From: Aphidius gifuensis
Lineage: Eukaryota > Arthropoda > Insecta > Hymenoptera > Braconidae
NCBI RefSeq assembly: GCF_014905175.1
Contig: NC_057789.1
Span: forward strand, 7,068,001-7,132,000
Direction: 5' to 3'
DNA: 64,000 nt
Part shown: one piece after another, positions 23,714-38,308 of the stretch
Layout: each line of letters starts with the position of its first letter
How positions within the stretch are numbered: the first letter of the stretch is position 1
Notes under the pieces: model-generated
Told to the model about the DNA's origin: nothing
Database searches by the model: none
The model's input: the letters and a program-made list of their open reading frames with translations, nothing else
Translations under genes and position numbers: made by a program

Positions 23714-26700
23714 AAAAATTGTAACTTTCAATTAACCAAGTAAAAATAAATATTGAATTTATGTAATCATTTATATTTAATAATTTTACTTGATTAAAAT
23801 TAAAAGATGCCTAGTAATAAATGTATAAATTAAATGATTATAAGTGTGAAATATATTAATGTATTCGTTGAGCATCAGCATGAGTAGTCGTGGATAGTGT
23901 TGGATGTACGACGAGAACATTAATCCGCGGAGAATGAGTGACGTATCCCACGGGAAGTTAGTCCCAGTTGAATGAACACCTACTGCTTTGTATACAGGTA
24001 AAAGTATATCTTGCATTCCCCAACTGTGATTTATGAATAACGAAAAATATTGTAAATTATTAAAACGAAAATGTGTAGAAATGTAAAAGGAAAGATTTTC
24101 TCTGTTGGTTTAATTCTGATACAAAAAAGAAACATTTTTAAATATTTCAAATAAAAACTTGTCAAGTTTGAAATCCTATTTTACACCTGATGTTCATTAT
24201 CTATTAACATTTATCCTTTTTATAATTTTATTTATTCTTTATCAATGTGATTTTTTTTTTATTTTTAAAATTATTTTAAGTATAAACTCTTTCATTTATT
24301 CAAATATTAAATTTTTTTAATACTTATTAGGTTATTATACAAAAATAAACATCATAAAAATGAGGCCAAATGAACCCTTCTTATCGTCACGTTTTATATA
24401 ACGGAAATTTAAATCTTTATAGTCTAAAATGAATATTTGACGTTAATAACTTTTACCTCTTTTATTTTTTAAAATTTATTTTTAGTTTTTTAAAATCAAT
24501 TATTAAGTTTTTACAAGAAATTTAATTTTTTTTTTATGTACACAAAATTTACTTTATATAATAATGATACACACAATATCTTTAAATTACCTTTAGCCAA
24601 TCATTTTTTCATTATTTCTTTTTTAATATATTTTTAATTTGTTTTTCTTTCTTTTTTTTTTTTTTTGTTATTTAACTTTTATCTTATTCATTTTTATATC
24701 CTCGGGGAAAAAAAATACTGTTTGCCTCGGGAAGAATAGGATTATCAAGTGTGTCACGTTCGGAACATGTGTACTATACAAATATGTCAATAAAAAAAAA
24801 AAATTCATTAATTCAACGATAATGCAATAATCAAAATCAATATAACCACAGTATAATGTAAACACACAGTATTTTAAATGGAAAATTAAACAAAACCATA
24901 ATTTTATAATTACATTTAAATTTATATGTTAATTCTATTTTATTTACGTGTACTTTAATTTTGATGAAAACTCACTCATATGTTATTAATTTGATGGACA
25001 ATAAAAATGTCAATTAAGTTGGAAAAAAAAAAAAATATAAAATTATTTTAATGATAAACATAAATTATTAATAATATTCTGTTTTATATTTTTTTTATTT
25101 TTCATATAAAAATAAATAAATAAAGAGAAGGAAAAAAAAAAAAAGTTAATCACATCGTTAATGGTAAAAATGAAAGGAAAATAGCTGAAATGGAAATTTG
25201 GATGGAAGGCCATGTTCATGTCGTACATATAAGTGCACTTTTCATTTTTTTAACTTTTTTTATTTATTTATATTTTACATCTCGAGTTCGTTTCACATCG
25301 TATAAACAGCTATATACACAAGAGACCAAAAGATAAAAATATTTAAAAAAAAGATAAAAATATGTTTTTAAAAAAAATTGTATATATGAGTAGAGAGAAA
25401 ATGATTTTTGCCGAGTTACTCAAGGATATACTCTTCCGTCCGTCTAATGGACTTTCGTATTTTAATCTAGTTTCACGAAATGAGTGAGAGAAAAGCAGAG
25501 AAAAAAATTAAAAATAGTGAGGATGGGTATATTCACAGGGGGAGAAGAAAAAAATTTAAAAAAAAAAAAGAATGAATCTGACGGTGTTACCAATAACCGA
25601 CACAACGCCCTCGACAGTTTCAATTCCCGTTGGTATAACTCTTCCATCTCGAATTTTTTTTCATCGTGTCGTCACGTTGAAAGATTGCTCTATGCATATT
25701 CAAAATCAAACCAAATGGAAAAAAATTTGTGGTCTGACACGGTATTATGTGACGAGTCTGTGCGAGTCCATATTAAAATACCAAAAGTTCGTGTAATTTG
25801 TTTCTCTGTCGCTTTCTAAAAAATATATCTCATATACATTTGAAATAAAAATTCAAAATTCAAGTAATTCATTACATTCAAGAAAATTTCTTGAAGCAAA
25901 AAATAACTACAACAAAGAAAAAATTTAATCATTGCATAAAAAAAAAAAAAAAATACTTGACTAGATAAAAAATCCATTAAACTTTATCAACTATTGTTTG
26001 AAAATATAATTTGTATTTTTTTTTTTTTTTAATAAAAAAATAAAATTACATTGCTAAGAAAAAAATTTCTTTTAATTTTAAAATTATTCTTGTGATTTAA
26101 AAAATATTTTAAATATGAAAAAGAAAAATATTTTAGTATGCCTCATTATATTTAACTAATTTTATGCCACCCTTAAACTACCCTTCTGTCTCGTTTACTT
26201 TCATTCAACCGGTGATTGTTATGAATATGTAAATTTTACATGCGAGACATATATTGACCACCAAATCTGATATCCATCTATCCACAATAATTAGGATTCA
26301 TTTAAGCAATATGTATTCATACGTTATTCAAAATTAAATTATACCTCAATTCTCAAACTATTGTCTTGTATATTGATTGATTGAATAATATCATGATATT
26401 TAGTAAAACACTTGATATATTATTATTATTTTTAATTTTTTTATATTTAAAAAAATTTTTCAATTTTATTTTTACTCAATAAAAAAATTTGATTGACAAT
26501 TTTTATAGAATTTTTTATATTAATATGATAAGCCACAGAGTCAGATTGAATACATGAACTTGATGGGTGTTGTTTTCTATAAAACCTTTGTCCAGTTGAA
26601 ATATATATTGAAAAAAAAAAATAACAGCAAAATAGAACTGAAAAACAAAATAAAAATCAAAATAGAATCGAATGGAATAAAATGGACAGTATTTTTTTTT

Positions 26701-29510
26701 ATTCGTTTTATTTTTTGATCGGAGGGTTCGTCAGAAATTCAACTGATTTCGGACAGAGACAAATGATTTTAACTTGACAAGAATTGAACTTGGCATGCAT
26801 TTTTTTATTTTTTTTTTTATTTAAAAGTTTATAACTTGACAGCTATACTGTCATTCTTTTTTATCGTTATGTTTTAATAATAGATAATTATCTATTAAAT
26901 AATGTAAATTTAAATTGAATAAATTTACACTGTGAGTTTTTAATTACCAATCATGTATAAATATTTAATTTTAATACTAAAATAATAATTATTTCACGCT
27001 TCTATTGAACTCAATTATTTTAAAAATCAGTGGTAAAATATACAGTTTAAATAATAGCTTCAAGTAATAGCTATTATAAGTAGAAAGTAATATAAAATAT
27101 AAGAAATATGTCCACATAAAAGTCCAATAGTTGACGAATAATAAAGAAGTCTTAAAACTGCTATGCCAATATAATCTCAAGAATCGATTTATCAATTTCT
27201 TTTTTTTTTTTATTTTTTTCATCATTTCTCGTGATGGCGCAAGTTTTAGTTTTTTTATATCTCTAAAGGTTATGAAAAAAATTGTTGAAAAAGTATAAGG
27301 AAAAGATGGAAATCAGTAAAAAATGAAAGAGATGAAGAAAAAAAAAAATCAAAGCTAAAAGTTGTTTATCCTATCGTGAGTTTGAATGTGCATACAAGAA
27401 TTTGAATTTAGAGAAAGAGCAATAGTTTAGTTGACAAAATAAAATACGTAAATAAATACTCTATGTATATATAGATTTCTCTTACCTATATACATATAAA
27501 TAAATGAAGCTTCCACTTGTATTTCAGTGTTTAACTCAATCCTTCAAACAACTTGATGTGATATATGCATATGGTATATCTACATTGGTACGTACATGCT
27601 TTGTAATTCTCTTATCTTTACATAAGCACGTACATTTCTCTCTTGACGTATCAACAACTGCGACATTTTCAACCTATGACTATTTGAAATGTTTTTCTTT
27701 ACATATATACAACATCTCAATCCTCAGTTTAATTCTTAAAGAAACTAAAACACCAAATTATTCATCACAAAAAAATATAAATTTAAAATAAAAATAATTT
27801 TTTAAATTCATGGTAATTATTTTATATATTTGTATATAATCTAAAAAATAATTTTATAGACAAATATTAATTTTATCACTGATGAAGTATGTATGAGAAT
27901 TACGTAGAAATGAAAATCACATGAATAGAATATTTCACATAAATGCCAGCTCATTTCTTCCAGCGTGATTCCTCTTTTCCTTCCTGTCTTCCTTCCTTCC
28001 TTGCTTGCTTTATCTACTTTGTCTGTACTTTTCACTTTTCAAATGAATATTGAATTAATTAAGTAATAATATCTTCAAAGTCCTATTAGCACAGTATAAA
28101 AATAATTCAAGTAATTTAAACTTATGAGTGCTATTATTTAAAATATTTTTAAAAAATAAAAATAGTAATGTTATTGTCTCACCATCATTGATGTGTATTG
28201 TTATCTCAATTGTCTGTAAATTTAATTTTAAATATATTAATAAAAAATGACTTTGGAACATTGCTAATCAAAGAAAAATAAAAATTATTTATATCTCAGT
28301 TAAATACCAAGGAAAATACATAAATCATTTATTAAAATATTTATTTAATTTTATTAGTTTTTTTGTTATCGAATAAATTCAGTATTTTGATCAAGTTTGT
28401 TTCGTTAAGAAAATATTTTTGTAGGATAAGTAAGGAAAAAAAAAAAAAAAGTAAAATACATGACAATCGAATCAAAAAAATAATTTCAAAAGGTATATGA
28501 GATGTTATTACACAGTCCATACACACATATCCCGTGTGATATTCAGCCTCAAGCGAGGACCATGAGAAATACGAGACTCTCTACAGTGTCTTTTATTTAT
28601 TTTTTTTTTTTACGCGAAGGTAATATTGGCTGTTCCTCCGGGAGAGACAGACAATTTATATACATACACTTTTGTGGCTTTTGTATGAAAAGAGGAAGGC
28701 AATAGTAGACAAGGTACAGAAAAAATAAAACAAAAGAAAAATGGAGACAAATAAAATAAAAAAATTGGATAAAAAAAATAAAAGGAGTTTATTCAGTATA
28801 TTTTTACATATACACCACCTTTACCAGACAAGACAGATGCAGTATGAAAATACATGACTCAGTCGGGTGTGACTAATCGAATCTACAAAAATACATACAA
28901 TATGCCAATTGTCTGTCACGCTTATCTGATGCAAATAGTTTTTTTTTATATTACAAAGGTGAGACTAAAGCTTCATATTTATTTTGACTCAAAGAAAATT
29001 CATATATATTTGTGTATATAAATATGAATTCACGAACTTTGGTCCTTGTCACACATTGCATGATCGTTGCTTGACAGACTTAAATAAAATAAAAAAAATA
29101 TATATACTGTTGTAGTAGTACCTTCGTCAAAATTGGAATACTACGTGTGCAAATGCTATTTTATATACACGACTTGTTTAAGGATTGAATTTCTTTGTCT
29201 CTCTTGATAAATAACATTTTTTTTTTCTTTTTTATTCACGAGTTTTTGATATATATTCTCTCAGTTGTGGATGAATATAATATAAATTATATATAAATGA
29301 TTTTAAAAATTCTATTCAAATAAATTCAATTATATATTTTTGAAATCCACTAATGTTTTTCGGGAAAGCACGGACAAAGCTTCAGAAACATTCAGTTAAA
29401 TATTTTTATCCACGAAGCAAAGAGTGGAGAAAATATTTTTTTTTGCTTATTTTATATTCCTAATACTTAACGGATATTTTTCCCTGAAAATTGTTGATTT
29501 TTATTAGAAA

Positions 29511-29600
29511 AATAGAATGAGCAAGGAAGTATTTTGAATTCGGAACAAACAACTCATTGTTCTCTTTGTATTCTTAATAATTTCCGGATATTTCAAACTA
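29511..29600 (+). repeat. isolated diverged copy of the 143 bp satellite unit
   Basis: ATAGAATGAGCAAGGAAGTA followed by TTTT at 29513-29536 matches the array unit at all but one position. GGATATTTCAAA at about 29586-29597 matches the unit end at the expected distance, while the middle has diverged. A second, weaker relative may lie just upstream (about 29420-29490), with GCAAAGAG and GGATATTTTTC motifs. Confidence 0.55.
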
Positions 29601-31364
29601 CAAAAACAAACTGTAATTTCTCAGACTCGATGCAAAAAAAAAAAAAATGAAAAGGTCTATAAACAAATGCATGGCACCGAGGCAGTTTTTCTGATATCAA
29701 TTATCAAAATTTCTGTATCAATTTTTATAACATCACCCTTTTGATGTGACCACATTAAATCCTAAAAATATTTAATTTACCAAATCAATAAATAGATTCA
29801 ATTGAAAGCTTGAAAACAAAATAAAAATAAAAATTCTGACAGTGAGTTTAACAGCTGCGACCATCAAAATCAATTACTCTGCTATATCCCCAATCCTATT
29901 TTTTTATTTCATTTTTTAATTTTTAATATTATTTTTCATTTTTTATTTTATTCGTTTTATTTTTTTATATAATATATATATATATATATTATGCCACATT
30001 TTATATAAAAGCTTATTGCCTTTTGGTGGTTACCTAGCATCAAATGATTGGCGGCTACCATTTATGCGATTTTATCAAAAAAAAAAAATATAATATAAAA
30101 TAAACAACAAATAAGAAATAAAAATAAAAATTTAAACTTGCTTTTTTTTCATTTATTTGAGCTCAATTTTTCTCTGTCTATTTTTCGATTCCATGCTCAT
30201 GGAAATGTCACGAGTGTTGAGCCAGTTGGGAGGTGAATTAAATTGGATTTCGTTGAATCGTGAGTGAAGCAGTTTCAAAAGGGCGAACGTGCGTCAGACG
30301 CGTTACGTTGTGTATTCGTATTTCTGGTATTCAAACAGTTATATATACTCTAGGTATAGGCTTTAACAGAAACACCAGTAACATAACACAACATTACTAT
30401 ACCACTGCACCAAATACCACCTACATAAATGCAACAGAAAACACAGTGTGAGCTAAAGAGAAATGACAAAGTTGGAAAGGATGAAACTACATATATACAG
30501 AAATGGTTGCAACAGCGTTTCCGTATACCAACTCTTGTACTACTGTGTTTGCCGATCACCCCGTACTACTTAATGTTTCTCTTTGCTTTCGCATGTATAC
30601 ACCTGCACGATTCCCCAACCATTCATTACGTAACTCCCGCGGATTAGAGGACAATACCGTTGCTTATCATTTTACCTTTGTGTAAGTGTTATACACACAC
30701 TTTTACACAAACTAAATGCATATACATAGGTGTTTTGGTAAATGGTTGATAGTAAGGATACGTGGATGATAGAGAAAGCTAAAAGATAGAATGTGTACAT
30801 GTCCTGTGTGTGTCTTTATCCATTTGCTCTCTATTGGAGTACGTGGGTATCACCTCTGGCGAGCTTGGTGATCTTTTAAATTTATATATATTTGTTCTGG
30901 ATGATATAGCAATAGTAGTACACAGGACACTTTCCAAGTGCATCTTGAGAGACAGCATATTCCCTTCATAAATTTATATTTAAATAGAGTACACTGTGAC
31001 ACCAAGATAATATGGATATAAAAATTTTAAATAAATAGCAAAAAACATTAATTAATATATTTAAGTTGGATGATAATTTTATTTTAATATTAGTTATTTA
31101 AATTATTTAAACTTCGGTTGACCTTAGTTTTATTTCAACAAAATAAACACATTGATTAACAGGGTATTCATTTTTTTTTTTAATATCACAATTGTAATAT
31201 TAAAATATACATTAACATCACATAGCGTGTATCTTGTTTTTAAACTTTATGTATGTATGCGTACAAAGTTTAAGTGATGTTTATGTATATGTATATATTT
31301 TAAATACAATTGCTTTGTGTGTGGCATGGACCGGGTTTTAATTATTATACAAATTTTCATTCAG

Positions 31365-31415
31365 GGTGCGACTTTACCATTTGCCTCACGCAAACCATCA
31401 ATCCGAAGTCATGAC
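31365..31415 (+). other. 51 nt microexon-like island, unassigned
   Basis: A pyrimidine-containing acceptor (attttcattcag) precedes 31365 and a strong donor (GAC|gtgagt) follows 31415. The 51 nt between them are GC-richer than the surroundings and open in two frames. One frame reads GATLPFASRKPSIRSHD. No linked exon was found. Confidence 0.2.
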
Positions 31416-32000
31416 GTGAGTTTCAAAAGCAAAAAGAACAACTCTTTTTTTTTTTTTTATCTTATTTTTGTAATAATAATTTTTTTAAATTATAATTTTC
31501 ATTGTTATATCCTTCTGAGTAAAGAAAATAAAAAAAAAATTCAACAAGTATAATATAAAAAATAAAACAACCAACTTGAAAAATTTTTTAATAATTTTTC
31601 TTTATATATTTATAATGAAAAAAAAAAGAGAGATGCATAAAAAAAATTTAAAAAAGTAAGATAAGTAAAGAAAAAAAAAAAAATATAGTTATAAGTAATG
31701 GTAGTAAAAATAGACGTGAGAATGAGAAAGGACAAAAATAAAAGTTCAATGTTGGTAAGAAAGAACAATATAAAAGAGCAAAGAAAGCGTCAAGACTCAA
31801 GACGTTGCAAACGCCATACTGAGCGATCGATTTGCCCCAAAGGCATGACACACACGAACAAACACACTCTGCTAAAAGGTGAATTTTTTTTCAATTTTTT
31901 ATAAAAAAAAATCTATCCAGTGTGGCAAACGCGACCTGAGACCATAACGAGATTTCAGTCAGCGTCTTTTCTACTGGTGCCACATACACCCACATATACA

Positions 32001-32298
32001 AATAATAATAATAATAATAATAATAAGTTTAGGATCGAATCCTTAGGCATAAAGTGACAACTTAAAAAATAGTAGATCGTAAATTAAGTGCCAAGAAAAA
32101 AACAAGAACCTTAATCAAATATAAATAAAAATTGAAAAAGATAAAATTTCTTATTCTGTTATTTTAATGATATACTAAATTATCAACAAGGTATTTATTA
32201 AAGATATATATTTAATTCAAATAGCCGATATACTTAAATGATAAAAGGTACAAAATAATAATAATAATAATAATAATGAAAATAATAATAATAATGAT
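32001..32298 (+). repeat. AAT trinucleotide microsatellites
   Basis: Two pure or nearly pure (AAT)n tracts lie at about 32001-32025 and 32254-32298, separated by unique sequence. They are simple repeats with no coding role seen. Confidence 0.85.
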
Positions 32299-35200
32299 AA
32301 GATAACTTACATAGTGTGCATAATTATTCGTATACCTATTAAAAGGTCTTTGACATGCACTTCACTGCCAATTTCAGTGGCTCTTTCGTGTGGTATATAC
32401 TCATGCTTGAATATACATGTTCAAAATTATACACCTATCAATACATATATATATAACATTGTATGTTTTATAGAAACAGATGTAAGAGGAACAATGCCAA
32501 AAACGCCTTAGGATATTCGTTAGAGTCCTAAGTCCTTGACAATTTTCCTTATAAACACACTTCACATGTACAACCGCAATTTCTTGAAACCACCTAAATA
32601 TAGACATACAATTTTGTTAATTATTAATGTTTGCATAAGTGTGTATATACATGAATAAATTTTATATGCATTATTCATTGACTAATCCTTTGTGTATATT
32701 TGTATATAATTATGTCCGCATGACAATTTAATATTGCTGAAAAAAATACAGTTTAAAATTTGGATATTTGATGAAATATAAATATGTCTCGATATCATGA
32801 TAGTCATGAAGTATTAAAAATTCTTGAAATATATATATGGCCAGTTGTCAGACAACTAACGAGGGTTACAAGCATGGTTCAACCAAAGTGATGATACTCA
32901 TTAATTGTTAGACACGGACTAGTAAAACAAGTCAGCCTCAAATTGTCTGTAATTTTATACATACATAATACAAGTAGATAAATTGATAAATGTTTATAAA
33001 TTTTATATATTTTTGAATATATAGAAAGAACCATATTTATATTATTAATGTTTGTTAAATTTATTGGCAATTTTGATACTGAAATTGACCTTTAATTTTA
33101 TTACCATACAAGTTACGGTTGTGGCCATGAGAATATTTATGTTTTATGATTACTAGACCATATGATTAAAAAAATAAAAAAAAATAAAGATCAAAGATAT
33201 TTATGTTTGAAGATTGAATTAACTATTGACCTAAATTTTTGATGTTTTTATTATAAGGTGTTGAAAAGTTGAAAATTCCAATCAAAAAATACTTTGAAAA
33301 TTTATTTAAATGGAAATTGAATGTATGTTAATGAGACACACAATATATACTCAATTAAAAGTACAAATTAAAATTTGCATTTATTTTTATATTATTTTCA
33401 TTGTGATGTATAATGTACATTACTCAAAAAATGACAAGTTCTCCATCAAACTGTCAGTAAAATATTTCTCATGATAACTTATTTCCATATTAATTCTTTT
33501 TTTTTTTTTTTTTTTTTTTCTTTTTAATTAAAAATTGTCGGGTTTTATTCATAACTTTTTTATTTTAATTTGAAAAGGCATTCGTGTTTTGCTCGCGGCC
33601 CGATGATTGTGACCATGTCAAATCACTTTTTTATTTTTTTTATTTTTTCTGACATTCAATATACAATGTATAACACCAATGTATATAAAACTGACGTTTT
33701 AATATATATATATTAAAAATAAAAAATTAACAACTCCCTGATGGTCAATACGTTTGAGCTGATTCAATTAAAAACCACCACTATACACAAAATATTGCTC
33801 GCGGTTTGCCTTGTTATTAAATTATGAGGGTGATGACATTGCAAAACTTGTGTTTGAATTCATTCATCCAATATGTTGCAGCAAATTAATATTTTATATA
33901 TATTTTATATAAATACCCGTTAAGCTATTATCGCATTGGGAAAACATGAGCAGAGACCCTACTGGGTCTCTTGATTTTTTTATGAATTTAAAACTATATC
34001 AACTATTTTTAAAAAATATTTTATTCATCAAGAGTCACTCAATTACTCAATCAAGTATGAATAAAAATACCTGGCTATCGTTATTCAATATATAAATTCT
34101 CTCATACTACACCCTTAAAATTTTTTCATCCAACCCAATTCATCAACTAACTATATAAATTAATAACAACATTTTTATAAAATTTAAAAATTAAAAAAAA
34201 AATTAATTCAATATTCAGAGGTGATGAATAAAGAATATAAAAATATAATTAATAATTATAATCAATTTTTTTTTATATTCTGGAATAGAATTAATAAATT
34301 GAAAATAAAAATTAATTTAATTTAATTTTTATGAAATATTTAAAATGTTAAAGATATAGTGTTGAAAAAAAAACTTTATCAAGTTTTTTTTTTGTAAATT
34401 TTAGTTGTCAAATTAGTTATATAAATTCATAAGTCTTTGAATCAAGCTAAATAAAGCTTTTAACTTTTTATTTTATTAGTAAGCTTAAAAGTCTTCAACT
34501 TAAAAGTCATACTTGAGTGATATTTTATGTTTTTCATTTAGCTTGATGTTTTTGTTGACACAATCATGATATTATACAATTATATATAACTATAAAGATA
34601 CTTGAATATTTCTACAGAGAATTGAAAAAAAAAAAAAATTAAGAATATCATAGTTTTGTAAAGATGATGAGATAGAATTGTGGGGAAGAGACTGGCATAT
34701 TGGTATGCAATAAACCGTGGTCGAAAGACGACAAGTGTGAGGTCAACTATTTCGAAAATTTCGACATAAATCGGTGGAGAGAGAGTGTTCAAGTACCGTT
34801 GTGTGGTTGAACTTCCGCCAACAGAAATTCTAGGTATCATAAAAGATGTTTATTGGTGCGGTGCAATGATTCTACAACCCCTTTTTTTTTTTTACATTTT
34901 TAATTTACAAGTCATTTTCCAGAATTATGCTTTCTTATTATATAGCTTTTCGTTTTTTTTATTTTCTTGTCTGGTACGTTCGTAAAAAGTACTTATTACA
35001 AAAAAGAAGTAAAAAAAAAAAAACTAAATAAATGAAAAAAATAGTTACTCAAGCATCGTTTATACATAAATGTTTATAACAGTCTAAGAAAAAAACGAGC
35101 TTGCAGTACTTAACATTTCGTCACACAGAATGACATGTATACCTATAACAAAATGAATCACGAATCACGCAAAGAGAAAGCCTATAGAAAAAGTTTACTT

Positions 35201-38152
35201 TGATTATACTTGTGTTGAGCTAGTTATTTGAAAAAAAAAAAAAAAATTAAGACAAGTTTTACCACAAGTTATCACCAGGCATTTATAAATAGTCGTGGCA
35301 AAAGGATACTTTCTTCACTTCACCCATTACGTGTCATTTCTCGCGTGCCCCAAGACACAATGACATTTGTCAACTGGATGGAAAACGAGTACTTGTCTAA
35401 CATATACTGTCTTAAAAATAATATTTTTTTTATTTACTTTTTACCCAACATATAAAACTTTGGTCAGGCAAAACCCAACAACTATATAGTTTTCTTATAC
35501 ACGTCATGTATACTTTAGTTGAAATATCAACCCCATTAACAAATGACACTTTATCTTTTTATTTTTTACTCTTTTTTTTTCAAACATTTGCTCACAAATC
35601 GTTCTCGTTTTCTTGAATAAACGAGTTACAATTCTGTGGAGAAAAGAAAAATAAAATAAATAAAAAAAAAAAAACATGCGAAGACAAGAACCATTCGCAT
35701 ATGTCTATAGAAAAAGTTCTTGTACGTGCAATGCCACTGGCAACACCTAGTAATGACTTTTTTTATTTTATTCTTGTCCCTCAGACGAAAAGCCACTTCA
35801 ACGACTACACACACACATGTACACTTTAAGTTTAACATTTTTATATTTTCTTCATTTTTACTCTTGCATTTTCATTTTTCATATACGTGACCCTCCTTAT
35901 ATATATTATTTTATTTTTTTTTTTTTTTAGTATTTTCATGCACATGTACTTTGGTTTTATTATTTTTCTTTTGTTTAATATTTTTTTTATTTGATTTATT
36001 TAATTTTTTGTTGTTTAACTTTGTGATTTATTTTTTTTACAATTATTATATGTAAAATGAATAAATGTAAATTGAAAAAAGAAAAATGATTTAATAATTT
36101 TTATGAAAACAAATTAAAAGAAAATAAATAAATTTTTTTCAGTTTATTTTTTTTTCATTTATAATTTTTGTTTTTTTTTTCCCATTTTGGTAAACTTCAA
36201 GGACTTGCAAAGATTACTCAAGCGATTAGTAAGTACGATGAAAAAAAAAAATGTCGTATATAAGATCAAATTTTAAGTTTTTTTTAGACTTTAAAATGCG
36301 ATAGTCTGAGTACGTAATTCCACCATTTTTACCATGGCATGCAAATAAAAATGTTTAAACTCTAGCAAGACTGGTTGTAAAACCAGTGGACTTTTCATGT
36401 TATTTATACGTAAGTCTGTGAATACTTGTGTGTAATATGCAGCAGTGTAAGTCCAGTATATAGTTAAACGACACGCGTTATATATAGTAACCTAAATAAA
36501 TAAACCAGAAAATTTCTTATTCCGACTGCGATGTTATCTCTGTCTGTGATATATATACATCCTCAATGAAGATATTTGTAAGCCTTTTTTTTTTCGTCTC
36601 TTTTGTTTCACAGCAAATGGGCATGATGCTTTGAGGTCATAAGCACAATTTTTATGACAAAAAATATCTTGTTTAAAGACATATCTGTATGAGACATTGA
36701 CTTTTGATATATATGTAAAATAGAATATAAAATATAAAAAATAAATAAATAAATTTACAATAAGAAAACTTGAAAAACCATGATTTTACTGAGAATTTTT
36801 ACTGCAATATATATACATATACTCAACGACCCACTGTCCAACAATTCCCAAAGGAATATAAATGGAAAAATATATATAAATGGTTGTGAATAGCTTTTAC
36901 CATGTCAACGATTTTCAAGCACACAATTTCACAACTACCCCTTGGCATAAAAATATTCCAATGATTGCATCAAATCCAATGCAATTACTGTCTAAAAAAA
37001 AAATAATTTTTTTTCTATATAAAAAAATATGCTGACTTTGATACTTTCACAATCATATTTGTACAATTTTATTTTTGATTATTTTAATCTTTAAGAATTT
37101 TATTTGACCAGTAATAAAATTTATTTTATAAATTTTTTATTTAAATAAGTAACTGTAAATTTAAAATAAATATATGAAAAAATAAAATTTATTTTTCAAT
37201 CGATTGAATATATTATTATTATTGAAAATAAAATATGCTGAAAAATTCAATGAAAACAAATATAAAGTAATGGTTAAATGATAATAGAGTAAAGAAAAAA
37301 AAAAAAAATAGCAGTATTTGATATTCAAGCACAACTTATATACACAGTCACAAATGGCGTGCACCGAAAGCTCCATAACAAGAAAATCCATTGAATATAA
37401 TTCTTAAACATACATTAAACATACATGTATATTTAGCAACTGGCTTTTCATGTAAATTCAATTGTCAGTTATAACATGAATATTAGTTTTACTGTCTTCA
37501 ATTTTTAAAATTAAATCATTATATTAAAAATTCAATTCAATAAATTTTAATTAGCTATCTATTACTATAAAAATTTTTATAAATTAATAAAAATTTTATT
37601 TCATTGAAATACAGCTGAAAATAAAAATTATAATTTTATAGGTTCATAGCACAATTATAATCAATGTGACTAGAAAAAAAAAAAAAAAAAAGCTACTAGC
37701 ATAGCGACTGAAGTGGAAAATGCGGTTAATGCGTAGAGAAGAGATATTTTTAATTCTAGTTTTTTTTTTTCTTCTTTTTTACAATGTAATTAGAGTGGAT
37801 AAAATATGAACAGCTGCTACAAAATTAACTACAATGTACCTTCTGTAGAATCAAAACGATGATTGCTTTGTATATACTTAAACCAAACAAATATTTGTTG
37901 GTGAATGTTTTATTTGTGTGTATTCATATATCAAGCCAAAACAGAACATATATATGTTTGTCATTTTGTCATATTGTTGAGACACCAACTTTCGATTACA
38001 CAGCTAGATTATTCTCCTTCATGTTACAAAATTTAAATGTAACTTTCTTTGTATGACATAGATATAGAGAAATATACATTTCCATATGAAAATATTTTAT
38101 CTTTGTTCTGTATAAACTATCAATTCACCTCAACATAAAATCACATACATAC

Positions 38153-38308
38153 CTTGTGAACATCCCCAAAAGCATCGCGTGACATTTTGACTATGGCGAT
38201 TTGGCCGAGTGTATTATTGCATGAAATATTCAACGTTTCTCTCACACAAGCTACAATGTTTCTCTTATGGTTTCTGTACATCTGGTTCCATTGGTACTTC
38301 GTTTGAAA
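38153..38308 (-). CDS. orphan exon-like segment, 52 codons, unassigned
   Basis: On the minus strand a 156 nt block lies between a splice acceptor (tttcatttcag, ending 38309) and a donor (AAG|gtatgt, at 38152). It is open throughout in one frame and is exactly 52 codons. GC is clearly higher than its flanks, with many C/G third positions. The frame starts FQTKYQWNQMYRNHKR and continues through VRETLNISCNNTLG to RDAFGDVHK. I do not recognise the protein. No neighbouring exons were found. It could be an exon of a large gene whose other parts lie outside, or a non-coding exon. Confidence 0.35.

Larger units (their letters stand above)
21436..29510. other. gene-free AT-rich stretch
   Basis: No gene was recognised. 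It contains the hairpin at 21861-21922, the direct repeat at 23573-23713 and a GC-richer patch at about 23870-24000 that ends in a donor-like TACAG|gtaaaa on the plus strand but has no long frame. A 74-codon plus frame at 25572-25796 has balanced codons at its start but no splice context. Confidence 0.55.
29601..38152. other. gene-free AT-rich stretch
   Basis: No gene was recognised apart from the small island at 31365-31415. GC-richer patches at about 30180-30680 and 34680-34870 have short open frames on both strands but no recognisable product. A weak 64 bp inverted repeat (TGTGGCA and TGCCACA ends) lies at about 31920-31984. Confidence 0.55.

Noticed and set aside
23870..24000. Plus-strand exon ending at TACAG|gtaaaa
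   Set aside because: All three frames are interrupted within the segment and no acceptor pairs with it; it may be conserved non-coding DNA.
30260..30685. Overlapping open frames on both strands
   Set aside because: Several short frames overlap with none favoured by codon use, and none has a recognisable domain.
31920..31984. Hairpin with TGTGGCA / TGCCACA ends
   Set aside because: Only the outer 7 bp pair well; the interior alignment needs several gaps, so it is not convincing as an element or precursor.
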